A stretch of DNA of 64,000 nt from Candidatus Ruthia magnifica str. Cm (Calyptogena magnifica) (GCF_000015105.1 NC_008610.1:1096783-1160782); one strand, 5' to 3'. Shown: positions 28,984 to 40,317, numbered from the stretch's first letter. Notes: generated from the letters alone by a model not told the origin. Program-made: numbers and translations.

Positions 28984-29847
28984 TTAAACAGCAGCAGCGC
29001 CACTAACAATCTCAGAAATTTCTTGTGTAATTGCCGCTTGCCTTGCCTTGTTGTAAATCAACTTTAATTCTTTAACCATATCACTTGCATTATCAGTCGC
29101 ACTTTTCATTGCAATCATGCGCGAAGATTGCTCACAAGCAATATTTTCAATCAAGCCTTGATAAACTAAAGCTTCAATATAACGCACCAGTAACGCACTT
29201 AAAACTTCTTGCGCATCAGGTTCATAAATATAGTCCCAATAATGGTTTATATTGTTCGACTCACCTGCCACCATTGGTACCAACTGCATAATGGTGGGTG
29301 TTTGGGTTATGATGTTTTCAAATTTGTTGTAGGCCACTGATAATTGCTGGATTTCGTCTGCATCAAACTCGTCAAGCATGACTTTAATCGTGCCTAACAA
29401 ATCATCAAAATGAGGCGTATCACCTAAATCTGTTAATACAGATTTAACGTTCAAGCCCAAATTTTTAAAAAATGAGGTTGCTTTTTTACCAATGGTACAG
29501 ATGTCAACCTCAATACTCTTGGCTTGATATTCAACAACTTGTTTTAAAATATGCCTAAATAAATTAGTATTCAACCCACCACATAAACCTCTATCACTTG
29601 AAATAATAATAACACCGATACGTTGAAGTTTTTCAGAACTATTCATGTAAGAATATTCAAATTCTGAATGTGCATAGGCTAAATGCCCAATAACATTGGA
29701 GATTTTTTCACAATAAGGACGTGATGCCAACATTCTATCTTGAGCTTTTTTCATCTTAGAAGCTGCGACCATTTCCATGGCCGAAGTAATCTTCTGGGTA
29801 TTTTTAATACTCGAAATTTGTGTTCTAATTTCCTTTCCAGCTGCCAT
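28984..29847 (-). CDS. atpG: ATP synthase F1 subunit gamma
   Basis: The 287-residue protein is the central stalk. Family blocks are the N-terminal [19 protein letters not shown], the [15 protein letters not shown] motif, and the C-terminal [12 protein letters not shown] helix that rotates in the alpha3beta3 head. It lies between atpA and atpD with short gaps. Confidence 0.97.
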   Translation of the reverse strand: MAAGKEIRTQISSIKNTQKITSAMEMVAASKMKKAQDRMLASRPYCEKISNVIGHLAYAHSEFEYSYMNSSEKLQRIGVIIISSDRGLCGGLNTNLFRHILKQVVEYQAKSIEVDICTIGKKATSFFKNLGLNVKSVLTDLGDTPHFDDLLGTIKVMLDEFDADEIQQLSVAYNKFENIITQTPTIMQLVPMVAGESNNINHYWDYIYEPDAQEVLSALLVRYIEALVYQGLIENIACEQSSRMIAMKSATDNASDMVKELKLIYNKARQAAITQEISEIVSGAAAV

Positions 29848-29860
29848 TATCTACCCCATT

Positions 29861-31402
29861 CTACCAAGTATGATTTTGCTTAAAGTCATCAATTGCCGCT
29901 TGTAATTCGTTTGAAATTTTATCATTGTAATCACCTGTATCATTAATTTTACTCATTAATAATATTTGGTTTGCGTTCATATAAGCGATTAGTGCCGCTT
30001 CAAAATCAACCACTTTATTTACCTCAATATCATCTAACAAACCTGAATTGACAGCAAACAATGAAGTTGCCATTTCGGCAATTGATAAAGGCGAGTATTG
30101 ATTTTGTTTCATTAATTCTGTCACGCGCTGACCACGATCAATTTGTGCCTTGGTCTCTGAATCAAGATCAGAGGAAAATTGTGCAAAAGCTGCCAATTCA
30201 CGATATTGCGCCAAATCAAGACGAATACCACCACCTAGTTTTTTAATAATATTGGTCTGCGCTGAACCACCAACACGTGATACTGATAAACCTGCGTTAA
30301 TCGCTGGACGAATACCTGCATTGAATAAATCTGTTTCTAAGAAAATTTGACCATCCGTTATTGAAATAACATTGGTAGGAACAAATGCTGATACATCTCC
30401 ACCTTGCGTTTCAATAATTGGCAATGCTGTTAAAGAGCCTGTTTTACCCTTAACTTCACCATTAGTCATCTTTTCTACATATTCTGCATTAACACGTGAG
30501 GCACGCTCAAGCAAACGTGAATGTAGATAGAACACATCACCTGGATAAGCCTCACGCCCTGGTGGACGTTTAAGCAATAAAGAAACCTCACGATAAGCCC
30601 AAGCTTGCTTGGTTAAATCGTCATAAACAATCAGCGCATCTTCGCCTCGATCACGAAAATACTCAGCCATAGTGCATCCTGCATAAGGTGCAATATATTG
30701 TAGTGCAGGCGCTGATGCTGCGCCTGCAGTCACAATAATAGTGTTTTCCAATGCGCCGTATTCTTCTAATTTACGCACAACCGCCGCTACTGATGAATCT
30801 TTTTGACCAATAGCAACATATACACAACGAATACCGCTGTCTTTTTGATTGATAATCGTATCAATCGCTACAGCTGTTTTACCTGTTTGACGATCGCCAA
30901 TAATTAACTCACGCTGACCACGACCCACTGGCACCATTGCATCAATCGCTTTAATACCTGTTTGAATAGGTTGGTCTACTGATTTACGATTAATCACGCC
31001 AGGTGCCATTATTTCTAACGGTCGTGCGCCTTGAACATCAATATCATCTTTACCATCAATGGCCTTACCTAATGGATTAACCACTCGCCCTAACATGGCT
31101 TCACCAACAGGCACTTCAACCAAACGATTGGTGCATTTAACGACATCACCTTCTGAAATATGCAAATAATCACCCAGAATAACCGCACCAACACTATTTT
31201 GCTCTAAATTAAGCGCCATACCAAAGGTGTTATTTGGAAATTCAAGCATCTCACCAAATTGTACATCAGCCAACCCATGAATACGGACAATTCCATCACT
31301 CACACTAACCACACTACCCTCTGTACGCACCTCAGCGTCAAAGTCAAATCCTTCTATTTGTTTTTTAATTAGATCACTAATTTCATGAGCGTTTAATTGC
31401 AT
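29861..31402 (-). CDS. atpA: ATP synthase F1 subunit alpha
   Basis: The 513-residue subunit forms the F1 head with beta and carries the regulatory nucleotide site. The Walker A motif [13 protein letters not shown], the Arg finger region [10 protein letters not shown], and the N-terminal [17 protein letters not shown] are all present. The length equals the E. coli protein. It lies in the normal position between atpH and atpG. Confidence 0.98.
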   Translation of the reverse strand: MQLNAHEISDLIKKQIEGFDFDAEVRTEGSVVSVSDGIVRIHGLADVQFGEMLEFPNNTFGMALNLEQNSVGAVILGDYLHISEGDVVKCTNRLVEVPVGEAMLGRVVNPLGKAIDGKDDIDVQGARPLEIMAPGVINRKSVDQPIQTGIKAIDAMVPVGRGQRELIIGDRQTGKTAVAIDTIINQKDSGIRCVYVAIGQKDSSVAAVVRKLEEYGALENTIIVTAGAASAPALQYIAPYAGCTMAEYFRDRGEDALIVYDDLTKQAWAYREVSLLLKRPPGREAYPGDVFYLHSRLLERASRVNAEYVEKMTNGEVKGKTGSLTALPIIETQGGDVSAFVPTNVISITDGQIFLETDLFNAGIRPAINAGLSVSRVGGSAQTNIIKKLGGGIRLDLAQYRELAAFAQFSSDLDSETKAQIDRGQRVTELMKQNQYSPLSIAEMATSLFAVNSGLLDDIEVNKVVDFEAALIAYMNANQILLMSKINDTGDYNDKISNELQAAIDDFKQNHTW

Positions 31403-31429
31403 AGCTCTTCCTCTTTAAGTTTTAAAAAT

Positions 31430-31981
31430 TTAGTGTGTTTTTGATAAACGCAACTCCAACTCATTCACTCGAGCTTTGATTGACATATCGATAACTTTAT
31501 CACCATCTTTAATAATAACACCACCTACTAAGTCTTTATCTATAACGGCATCAATGTTTACTACTTTGTTGTATTGATTTGTCAAATCTCTCACAATTTG
31601 CTTTTTTTCAAGCTCGCTTAACTGATAAGCACTAATAACATTAAACATTTTGGCATCATTTGTTGTATTTATCAAACTTTCAAACAAGGTGGCAATACTT
31701 GGCAAAGCATTGATGCGATTATTGTTTAATAATATGCCAATAAACGTTACTTCATGCCCGCTCAATTCTCTTGCCAATATTGACTTGAGTAATTCCTTAA
31801 TAACACTTAATTTATCTTGTTTTAAAACGTTAGGAAAAGCGATAAATTTACACATCTGCTCATCAATAAGTAACTGTGCACCTGCATCTAAAACCATTTT
31901 CCACTGCAAATACGATTTATCTTGCTGTGCCAACTCAAAAATTGCATTAGCATAAGGTTTGGCAATGACGACTAATTCCAT
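31430..31981 (-). CDS. atpH: ATP synthase F1 subunit delta
   Basis: The 183-residue protein links F1 to the b-subunit stalk. The family is recognised by AKPYANAIFELAQQ at the N-terminus and the C-terminal VVNIDAVIDKDLVGGVIIK with the conserved GG. It lies between atpF and atpA. This subunit is naturally variable, but the position and both end motifs are clear. Confidence 0.95.
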   Translation of the reverse strand: MELVVIAKPYANAIFELAQQDKSYLQWKMVLDAGAQLLIDEQMCKFIAFPNVLKQDKLSVIKELLKSILARELSGHEVTFIGILLNNNRINALPSIATLFESLINTTNDAKMFNVISAYQLSELEKKQIVRDLTNQYNKVVNIDAVIDKDLVGGVIIKDGDKVIDMSIKARVNELELRLSKTH

Positions 31982-31987
31982 AGCTAA

Positions 31988-32461
31988 TTACGACAGTGAT
32001 TGTGACAATTTACCCAACATTTTTTGGTGTACTTTCACATCAACTTCCTTGGCAAGTACTACACTAACACCTTGCATAATCAAGTCAGACATTTGATTTT
32101 TTAACTCATTACGAGTTTGAATTGTATCTTGTTCAAGCTGCGCCTGTGCTTGCGCCTTTACTTTACCCGCTTCTTTTAAAGCAACATCCTTCGCATCTTC
32201 AACCATATTTGACGCTTGACGAGTGGCATTTGCAATAATCTCAGCTGCCTGGTCTTTAGATTGATTAATCATTTCTTGAGCTTTAGCTTGCATTTCTTCT
32301 TGTTCAGAACGGCCACGCTCCGCCGCCAATAAACCACTTTCAATACGTTTTTTACGCTCTTCCATGGTCATCACAATAGGAGGCCAAACAAATTTCATGC
32401 AAAACCAAGTAAACATGGTAAACATGATTAATTGCCCAAACATTGTCAAATTAATATTCAT
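31988..32461 (-). CDS. atpF: ATP synthase Fo subunit b
   Basis: The 157-residue protein has a single N-terminal membrane segment (about residues 5-26, FGQLIMFTMFTWFCMKFVWP) and a long charged helix rich in Ala, Glu, Gln and Lys that forms the peripheral-stalk coiled coil. Its size and position between atpE and atpH fit. It starts six bases upstream of atpH. Confidence 0.96.
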   Translation of the reverse strand: MNINLTMFGQLIMFTMFTWFCMKFVWPPIVMTMEERKKRIESGLLAAERGRSEQEEMQAKAQEMINQSKDQAAEIIANATRQASNMVEDAKDVALKEAGKVKAQAQAQLEQDTIQTRNELKNQMSDLIMQGVSVVLAKEVDVKVHQKMLGKLSQSLS

Positions 32462-32494
32462 AACTCAACCCTTACATTTTAAATCATTTTTATT

Positions 32495-32731
<237 letters not shown>

Positions 32732-32752
32732 TTACTCCTATTTATAAAAAAA

Positions 32753-33975
<1,223 letters not shown>

Positions 33976-34085
33976 AGACTGAGATTATACTAGTCTAGCT
34001 TATAAAAAATCGTTTTTTTGTAACTTTAATCAATTAAATCACGTCTTGCACTTATAGTTAATAACATTAGCGTATTGTGATATAT

Positions 34086-34114
34086 TTGACAAGTGTGCAT
34101 ATTATCAGAATAAT
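34086..34114 (+). promoter_or_regulatory. strong sigma70-type promoter of sqr
   Basis: The -35 is a perfect TTGACA at 34086-34091. A 17-base spacer is followed by AATAAT at 34109-34114. The predicted start of transcription is near 34121, giving a leader of under 20 bases that contains a good ribosome binding site (GAGGAGAG at 34127-34134). The near-consensus match suggests high constitutive expression. Confidence 0.65.
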
Positions 34115-34138
34115 TGACCTCATTTTGAGGAGAGAAGC

Positions 34139-35434
34139 ATGGCCCATGTTGTTGTTATTGGTGCAAGCACAGGCGGACTACCTTTTGCCTATGATATTAA
34201 AAAAACATTAGGAAAGGATCACAAGGTAACGGTTATTTCCAACAATCCAAACTTTAACTTTATTCCTTCAAATCCTTGGCTAGCAGTTGGTTGGCGCAGT
34301 GAAGAGGACATTAGTTTTTTACTTGAACCTCATTTGAAACGCAAAAATATTGGGCTTATTATCGGCGAGGCCAGTGAAATCAAACCTAATGATAATCAAG
34401 TCATGGTTGGCGATCGGATTGTAGATTATGACTATCTAGTGCTAGCAACAGGTCCTAAATTAGCCTTTGATGAAGTTGAAGGCTTAGGCCCTGAGGGCCA
34501 TAGCGTTTCAATTTGTACCACTGCCCATGCTGAATCAGCACGCCAAAAGTGGGAAGAGTTTTGTTCGAATGGCGGTGGTCCAATTGTTGTGGGCGCGGTG
34601 CAAGGCGCTTCCTGTTTTGGTCCAGTTTATGAATTTGCATGTATCATGGATACTGATCTTAAAAAACGAAGTATTCGTGATAAATGCCCCATCACCTTTG
34701 TGACTGCAGAGCCTTATATTGGCCATCTAGGTCTGGGTGGTGTGGGTGATTCAAAAAGTCTGTTAGAATCAGAATTCAGGAAACGCCATATCAAGTGGAT
34801 TATCAATGCCAAGGTGACTAATGTCACCATAGATAATGTAACCGTAGATCAAGCTAACGACGAAGGAGAAGTGATTAAAACTATTGAGATTGCCACCCAA
34901 TATACCATGATGTTGCCAGCCTTTAAAGGCGTCGATATAGTTGCAAAATTAGCCGATGTAGATGCAGGATTTGTTAATCCACGTGGCTTTGTTATGGTGA
35001 ATGATTATCAACAATCCCCTGTTAAAAGTAATATTTTTTCAATTGGTGTAAATATCGCTATTCCACCTGTTGAGGCAACTCCTGTTATGTGCGGCACGCC
35101 AAAAACAGGCTATATGATTGAATCCATGGTCACCGCTGTTGTACATAATATTGAAGAAATGCTTGCCAATAAAGCGCCTTCTCATATCCCAACTTGGAAT
35201 GCTGTTTGTATTGCTGACATGGGTGATACAGCTGCAACCTTTGTCGCCATGCCGCAAATTCCACCTAGAAACGTTACTTGGGCTAAAAAAGGTAAAATAA
35301 TGCACATTGCTAAAATTGCCTTTGAAAAATTTTTCATTCGCAACATGAAAACAGGTAACTCAGAACCTGTCTATCAAAAGTACATTTTTAAAATGCTAGG
35401 CATTGAGCGTTTAAAGAAAAATAGACACTCCTAA
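34139..35434 (+). CDS. sqr: sulfide:quinone oxidoreductase
   Basis: The 431-residue flavoprotein oxidises sulfide to zero-valent sulfur or polysulfide and passes electrons to quinone at the membrane. It has the N-terminal FAD-binding strand (VVVIGASTGGLPFA), the DYLVLATGPK motif, and three cysteines at positions that match SQR: C126 in VSICTTAHA, C159 in GASCFGPVYEFA and C318 in PVMCGTPKTGYMIE. The last two would form the redox bridge. A C-terminal amphipathic region (IAKIAFEKFFIRNMK) could bind the membrane. The gene stands alone with its own promoter, divergent from the atp operon. Flavocytochrome c sulfide dehydrogenase is less likely because no signal peptide is present. Confidence 0.88.
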   Translation: MAHVVVIGASTGGLPFAYDIKKTLGKDHKVTVISNNPNFNFIPSNPWLAVGWRSEEDISFLLEPHLKRKNIGLIIGEASEIKPNDNQVMVGDRIVDYDYLVLATGPKLAFDEVEGLGPEGHSVSICTTAHAESARQKWEEFCSNGGGPIVVGAVQGASCFGPVYEFACIMDTDLKKRSIRDKCPITFVTAEPYIGHLGLGGVGDSKSLLESEFRKRHIKWIINAKVTNVTIDNVTVDQANDEGEVIKTIEIATQYTMMLPAFKGVDIVAKLADVDAGFVNPRGFVMVNDYQQSPVKSNIFSIGVNIAIPPVEATPVMCGTPKTGYMIESMVTAVVHNIEEMLANKAPSHIPTWNAVCIADMGDTAATFVAMPQIPPRNVTWAKKGKIMHIAKIAFEKFFIRNMKTGNSEPVYQKYIFKMLGIERLKKNRHS

Positions 35435-35439
35435 TTTTA

Positions 35440-36612
35440 TTTTTTAATAAAATGCATACAAGATGCCTTTTTATACTAAATAGTTAGGCGTATCCTTGGT
35501 TTTAAAAAAAAGTATTACATAACTATGATTTGTACTCCATCTTTGTTTTGTGATTTTTACATACGTAAATACTACTAACCAAAGGCAGGTTACTTATGTT
35601 AAATGAGTAACACTCACTTAAAAGTATAGGTGTACTCGCGGTCATTTCAATCACTGAACCATCTAGTGAAATACATGATAATTCACCAATTGAAATGACT
35701 TTTTTAAAGGCTAAAAATCTTGCTTCATATTGGTTTTGATTAAAAAATCAACCGACTCTGCAGCATTTAAACGCACATCGTTAGACTTGTCGCTTATGTG
35801 ATTAAGTTTTATAACTCATGCGTCTTGATGGTTCTAATCTTATTTTACTGTGTTTTTCTTGATAATCTGTTTTAAGTTCATAAAGCGAGTGTATGTTAAT
35901 TTCTATCTCGTCTAATTACAACTCAATATTATTTTTGATGGTTAATAATTCAAGAATTTGATGGCCGTATTTTCTGTCTAAATCATGTAACTCACTAAGA
36001 TACATATCTAGTGTTTTAACGGTTTCATCATCAATAGATAAGCTATTCAAATAATAATGAGGTTCATAAATACTCTCTTGAGTTTGCAACTGAGCGCTTG
36101 AGCGTAATAGGCTAACATCTCAGTAATATTTAATCATTAGAGCATCTCATTTTCAAGCTAATTTACTTTCTCAATTAACACTACACTATTTGCACTGGCC
36201 TTAAATTCAGCCTCAATCGCGCTTAACTTTTATTCACTAAATGCTCATCATTTAATTCTTTGAGTTAGTGAATGAGCAATTCTTATTGTTGCAACCTCAT
36301 TTGATAGTTATTATTCAAATCATCAATTTTCTCACTCACTTGTTTGTGCATTCACTACCAAATTAAACGAGGTGCAAAACTTACGTATCAGAGCACGTAT
36401 CTAATAATTACCGTTGTTGATTGGAACGTAATAAAAACTGATGCTAATTCAACTTTATCTGCACCAAAGTAGCCATCACCCATGGCCACTCAACCAATGT
36501 AAAATAATGGATTTTCCTACATCTATTTCACCTGTAACAACACTCATGCCTTGCTTAAAAGACAAGTATAAAGTCTCAATAACCGCTAAATTTTTAACAC
36601 TTATTAAGACAA
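35440..36612 (-). pseudogene. recN: decayed DNA repair ATPase RecN
   Basis: Directly after nadK on the minus strand the broken translation begins SVKNLAVIETLYLSFKQGMS, then VVTGEIDVGKSIILHW, matching the RecN start (IKNFALIDxLELEFxxGLxV and TGETGAGKSILL). Farther on lie ELHDLDRKYGHQILELLT (about 36020-35950), like the RecN ARKH segment, and KKVISIGELSCISL (about 35715-35675), equivalent to the ABC signature VASGGELSRISL. Stops and frame changes occur throughout, and the start codon is out of frame. The grpE-nadK-recN neighbourhood agrees with the identification. RecN acts in double-strand break repair with RecA. Confidence 0.85.
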
Positions 36613-36620
36613 CATCTCAA

Positions 36621-37439
36621 TTAGAGTTTATGACCCCAGTGTAATTTAGAACGAATAATCTCAAAATAATCATAATCCTTTGGATGTAATAAATAAATAA
36701 AACTACTGTGCTGAAACACACGAATATCTTGTCCAGCTTTAATAGCAACTGAAATTTGCCCATCAAAACTAACAATTGCCCCATCGTCTGAATCTTTCAC
36801 TTGAATCACTATTTCACTATTGCCTGGCATCAATAAGGGACGATGGCTCATAGTATGCGGGCAAATTGATACTAAGCCAATGGCATTCACACCTGGATGC
36901 ATAATAGGACCGCCGCTGGATAGTGCATAAGCAGTTGATCCTGTTGGTGTGGTAATAATCAAACCATCAGCGCGTTGATTGTTGACAAATTTATCATCAA
37001 TATAAACATCAAACTCAACCATCTTTAAATGTTCTTTTCGATGAATAACTACATCATTCAATGCCAAAAAATTATCTAGTGTTTCGCTATTCTGCTTTAT
37101 TTGACAAGATAGTAGACAGCGCTCCTCTTTGGTGTATTTACCATTTAACACCTCAGAAACGATATCAAACATACCTGTTAATGGCACATCTGCTAAAAAA
37201 CCTAGTCGTCCAAGATTAATGCCCAAAATTGGGATATTGTTATCAACAAAACTACGTGCCGCATTAAGTAGCGAACCATCACCACCTAAAACAATAATTA
37301 AATCTGCTTGTTGGGCAATACTTTTATCATCAAATACCACACCCACGCCTTGAGTTGATAAAAATTCACTCAACTCAATAGCTGTACCTTTACTCACAGA
37401 ATCGTTAGGTTTGGTGATAATACCAATTATGTTAAACAT
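36621..37439 (-). CDS. nadK: NAD kinase
   Basis: The 272-residue protein phosphorylates NAD to NADP. The family GGDGS motif is in VLGGDGSLLNAAR, and the substrate motif TPTGSTAYALSSGGP is complete. The C-terminal region SFDGQISVAIKAGQDI is also typical. It is divergent from grpE and was followed by recN, which is now decayed. Confidence 0.96.
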   Translation of the reverse strand: MFNIIGIITKPNDSVSKGTAIELSEFLSTQGVGVVFDDKSIAQQADLIIVLGGDGSLLNAARSFVDNNIPILGINLGRLGFLADVPLTGMFDIVSEVLNGKYTKEERCLLSCQIKQNSETLDNFLALNDVVIHRKEHLKMVEFDVYIDDKFVNNQRADGLIITTPTGSTAYALSSGGPIMHPGVNAIGLVSICPHTMSHRPLLMPGNSEIVIQVKDSDDGAIVSFDGQISVAIKAGQDIRVFQHSSFIYLLHPKDYDYFEIIRSKLHWGHKL

Positions 37440-37495
37440 AATTGTTAATCATTAAGATTGAATTCTTTAAAATAGTCACCATATAATCAAGCACT

Positions 37496-37523
37496 TTGTG
37501 GATAATTTTAATCTTATCCATAA
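37496..37523. promoter_or_regulatory. inverted pair of DnaA-box-like sites
   Basis: TTGTGGATAA (37496-37505) contains a perfect DnaA box on the minus strand (TTATCCACA). Eight bases later TTATCCATAA (37514-37523) is a one-mismatch box on the plus strand. Together they form an inverted repeat in the nadK-grpE divergent spacer, 40-60 bases before the grpE start. They may be DnaA targets controlling either gene, or simply a hairpin in the grpE leader. Two boxes alone do not make an origin. Confidence 0.35.
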
Positions 37524-37562
37524 TCAATAATTCTAACAAATATACATGAATTGAGCATCAAA

Positions 37563-38105
37563 ATGACAAAAAAAAAATCAACAGAAAAAGAAGATATTAA
37601 CCCTACCATTAAAGCAGTCTCACAAACACCTAAAGAAAAAGAAGATAACCTGAAAGAACAGTTGATTCAGGCACAACAGTCTGCTAAAGATAACTGGGAT
37701 AAACTTTTAAGGTCTCAAGCAGAAATGGAAAACTTAAAACGTCGCAACGCTAAAGATGTTGAAAATGCACACAAGTTTGCACTAGATAGTTTTGTTAAAG
37801 CATTACTTGAGGTCAAAGACTCGTTAAGCATGGGAATTAAAACCGCACAAGAAGAAAAAGCCACCGTTAAGCATATTGTTGAAGGTCTAGAAATGACTAA
37901 TAAAGTTTTTCTCTCAACCCTAGAAAAATTTGGCGTAGTAATGATTAACCCAGAAGACGAGGCCTTTAACCCAGAATTACACGAAGCCGTTACCATGATA
38001 CCCATGCCAGGTAAGGACTCAAATTCTGTTTTAGAAGTCGTACAATTTGGTTTTACTTTAAATGGTCGTTTGGTTCGCCCAGCAATGGTTGTGGTAGCCC
38101 AATAG
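37563..38105 (+). CDS. grpE: nucleotide exchange factor GrpE
   Basis: The protein is 180 residues from the ATG at 37563. An upstream TTG at 37551 would add four residues. GrpE releases ADP from DnaK. It has a charged, Lys/Glu-rich N-terminus, a long coiled-coil helix (about residues 30-90, including [19 protein letters not shown]), and the beta-wing C-terminus [18 protein letters not shown] and [17 protein letters not shown]. dnaK and dnaJ are not adjacent. Instead a degraded region follows that ends in a second, diverged copy of this gene's 3' end. Confidence 0.95.
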
Positions 38106-38499
38106 ATAATAAGTTTTTATAACTTAACAAGGATTCCGGGTAAAATTCAATAAAAACTGATGAATTTAGGAGCTATTTAGACTTAAAATATTTTATATCA
38201 TAATTCTCTTATAACAACAGTATAAAGAGCGTTTTGACAGTTTTAAAACAAGGATATAACGACATATATTCATCAAACACTTGCATAGATATGTTAATGT
38301 AATGATTTTATATTTAGATTGAACTAGAGTAGTTGTAAAATTGATTCTAAATATAGAAAAAATTGACAATAATAGAATTAATTATAAGGAACTAACAGGG
38401 TAGATTACACAATTAAAATGAAAGAGATATAGAATATTATATAGACAATCAATTAGTTGATTAATCTCGGAAGGATTCTAGGCCATAAAAATTCCGACA
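38106..38499. other. degenerate spacer after grpE
   Basis: No gene or identifiable relic is seen. The sequence is very AT-rich with stops in all frames. It is the first part of the roughly 2-kb insert lying between grpE and the duplicate grpE end. Confidence 0.4.
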
Positions 38500-39460
38500 A
38501 ACGTACCAGGGTCTAAAAAAGTTATGGTTGTTGCAATCTGTATGTTCTACAGTCTAATCGTGCTGTTATAATTATAGAAGCAAAGTGACCAAATGAAAAA
38601 TTATTTAAAGTATTAGAATAAGCAATAACTTACGCGAAAAAATATCCGCTTCTATTTCTATAGAAGGTGGTTAATTAAGAAATTTGCAAAAGTAAATAAT
38701 ATTCTAAAGGACTAGGAGCAGAAAGGGTTTCAATGTTCGCTAATTTAATATTTTTAAAAATACAACTGGAGATAATGAATAGTATAGTAGGCCTTTTGGT
38801 CTAATTTAGAGGATAAACAAGGAAAGATGTTAGTAGGCTCTATTAAAAAATACATAGTAATCTATTTAATGAAGTAGCCATTAGAGACCCAAAAAGATTA
38901 GAACCTATAATAAAAATATTGTCATATTTTCATTTATCATCAAAAAATAATGATGTTAAAAAGGTATTGATTGGGTATTTTAGATAATTAAAATACAATT
39001 CTGCTTTTGGCGTGATAATTTAGATGTTACAAAGATTACTATGATTATGCTTGATGATGGGCATTCAAATATACTTAAAGAAGGTTCATCATATAGCAGA
39101 CACTCTCAAACTAAAGAAAAATATAATATTGTTATTATCAATATTTCGTTTTCACAGTTCACAGATTGTTTTTCAAGTTATTCAATCATACCTACCTCAG
39201 ATAAGAACGACGACAGTCCAGGGGTTCAGCATTGCTAGAGGTATTAAAGCCGTCTTAAAATTCAAGAACCGTGATTATATTGCTCCTATAAGTTTTTATA
39301 CAAAAACGATCCCTCCAAACTTCAACAGAGCAAGAGTATATTGTAAATAATTTTACGATAGAAAGAATTATTGAATTATCTCCAAAATATTTCAATCCTT
39401 ATACTGAAACACAAATAGCGACATTGATAATCAAATATAGTAAAAAATAAATAAGCAAAT
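38500..39460 (+). pseudogene. decayed restriction-modification enzyme (HsdR-N-like piece and N-6 adenine methylase)
   Basis: At 38541-38680 one frame with a few stops reads YVLQSNRAVIIIEAK, then PNEKLFKVLE and AITYAKKYPLLFL. This matches the nuclease core of type I/IIG enzymes (V-hydrophobic-EAK, then a Tyr-Ala helix). From 39026 on comes DNLDVTKITMIMLDDGHSNI, then KYNIVIINISFSQ. This is the methylase pattern ...MNMILhGDGHSNI...YDVVLTNPPFSQ with motif IV changed from NPPF to NISF. GVQHC follows (V/IQHC in the family). At about 39345-39445 ERIIELSPKYFNPYTETQIA corresponds to the segment ISLPxGVFxPYTGVKT. The order fits one R-M polypeptide or adjacent genes. It is not functional. Confidence 0.65.
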
Positions 39461-39744
39461 AAAAATATATATCACACTATTGCCAATGATGACTATAGAA
39501 CACCTATGCTTGGAAAGCATGATTGATAATAACGAAGGTAAATTTAGTAAATGGTTTTAATTCCAAACAAATACACTCGTTTACACAAAAAATGAATACT
39601 CATTAGATGCCCTTCCAATATAAAAAATGAGGTAGTGTTGCACCCAATGATAAATAGCGCCCATTACGATGGTTTTTGATTTAGCAAAAGAACATATAGA
39701 TTTTTATTAAAAAAATAATTTCAGAAAAAAGTTATTTTTGTTTC

Positions 39745-40085
39745 CAACAAATACTGCTATTATCCCAACCATAGGCAAAACTTCTTTATTAAACCATATG
39801 GGCATTAACATTTAAAAAAAGATTTATTAAATTCAACATTTGACAGAGGTTTACTCAAAAGATGAAATGCACCTATTTTGTCTATTCCATTTTTTTTTAA
39901 ATTAAAGAATAGACAGTATTGTATATGATTTAGGTTATTCTGCCATCAAGAAGACAATGCTAGAGAAAATACTTTTTCCCAAAACAAAAAACCTACTAAG
40001 ATTAAGAAAAATAAAAGTGACAATTGGAAAAAGCGAGTTTGTAGATATTCCCTATTTTTTATTAGTGCATTAATCAAGCTCAAAT
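39745..40085 (+). pseudogene. decayed type I specificity subunit (HsdS-like)
   Basis: Broken plus-strand frames contain NTAIIPTIGKTSLLNHMGIN, which resembles the end of a target-recognition domain (IGKxxLv...GIN). After about 100 bases comes DLGYSAIKKTMLEKILFPKT, resembling the conserved helix and proline segment of HsdS (A-I-K-x-hydrophobic-x-x-I-x-I/F-P). It follows the methylase relic in the same orientation, as expected for hsdM-hsdS. Stops and shifts prevent any product. Confidence 0.5.
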
Positions 40086-40170
40086 ATTAAACCAAAGAAC
40101 AGTGTATCAAAAATCCTACAACTTTTTGTTGATACTTTTGAGCAACCCTAAGAAAATTTAATATAGACAC

Positions 40171-40317
40171 GATTCGGTCTTTAAACCAGAATTGCATGAA
40201 GCAATTACCGTGACACTCACCCCAAACAAAGACTCAAGCATTATTTTAGAAATCGCACAGTTTCGCTTTACTTTAAATGGCTGCTTAGTTCATCCAGTCA
40301 TGGTAGTAATTCAATAG
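40171..40317 (+). repeat. duplicate of the grpE 3' end (fragment)
   Basis: 48 codons plus a stop remain open and read FKPELHEAITVTLTPNKDSS, then ILEIAQFRFTLNGCLVHPVM. Functional grpE reads [20 protein letters not shown], then [20 protein letters not shown] at 37968-38105. The stop codons are in the same place relative to the homology. No upstream part of grpE is present. The copy has diverged at many positions, so the duplication is old, yet the frame has not acquired a stop. It marks the right edge of the R-M insert. Confidence 0.85.

Noticed and set aside
37496..37523. Replication origin
   Set aside because: Only two DnaA-box-like sites, with no AT-rich unwinding repeats and no origin-linked genes. 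They are kept only as a possible regulatory pair.
39051..39350. 99-codon plus-strand frame as an intact gene
   Set aside because: Methylase motifs continue in other frames on both sides. It is a chance stretch within the R-M relic.
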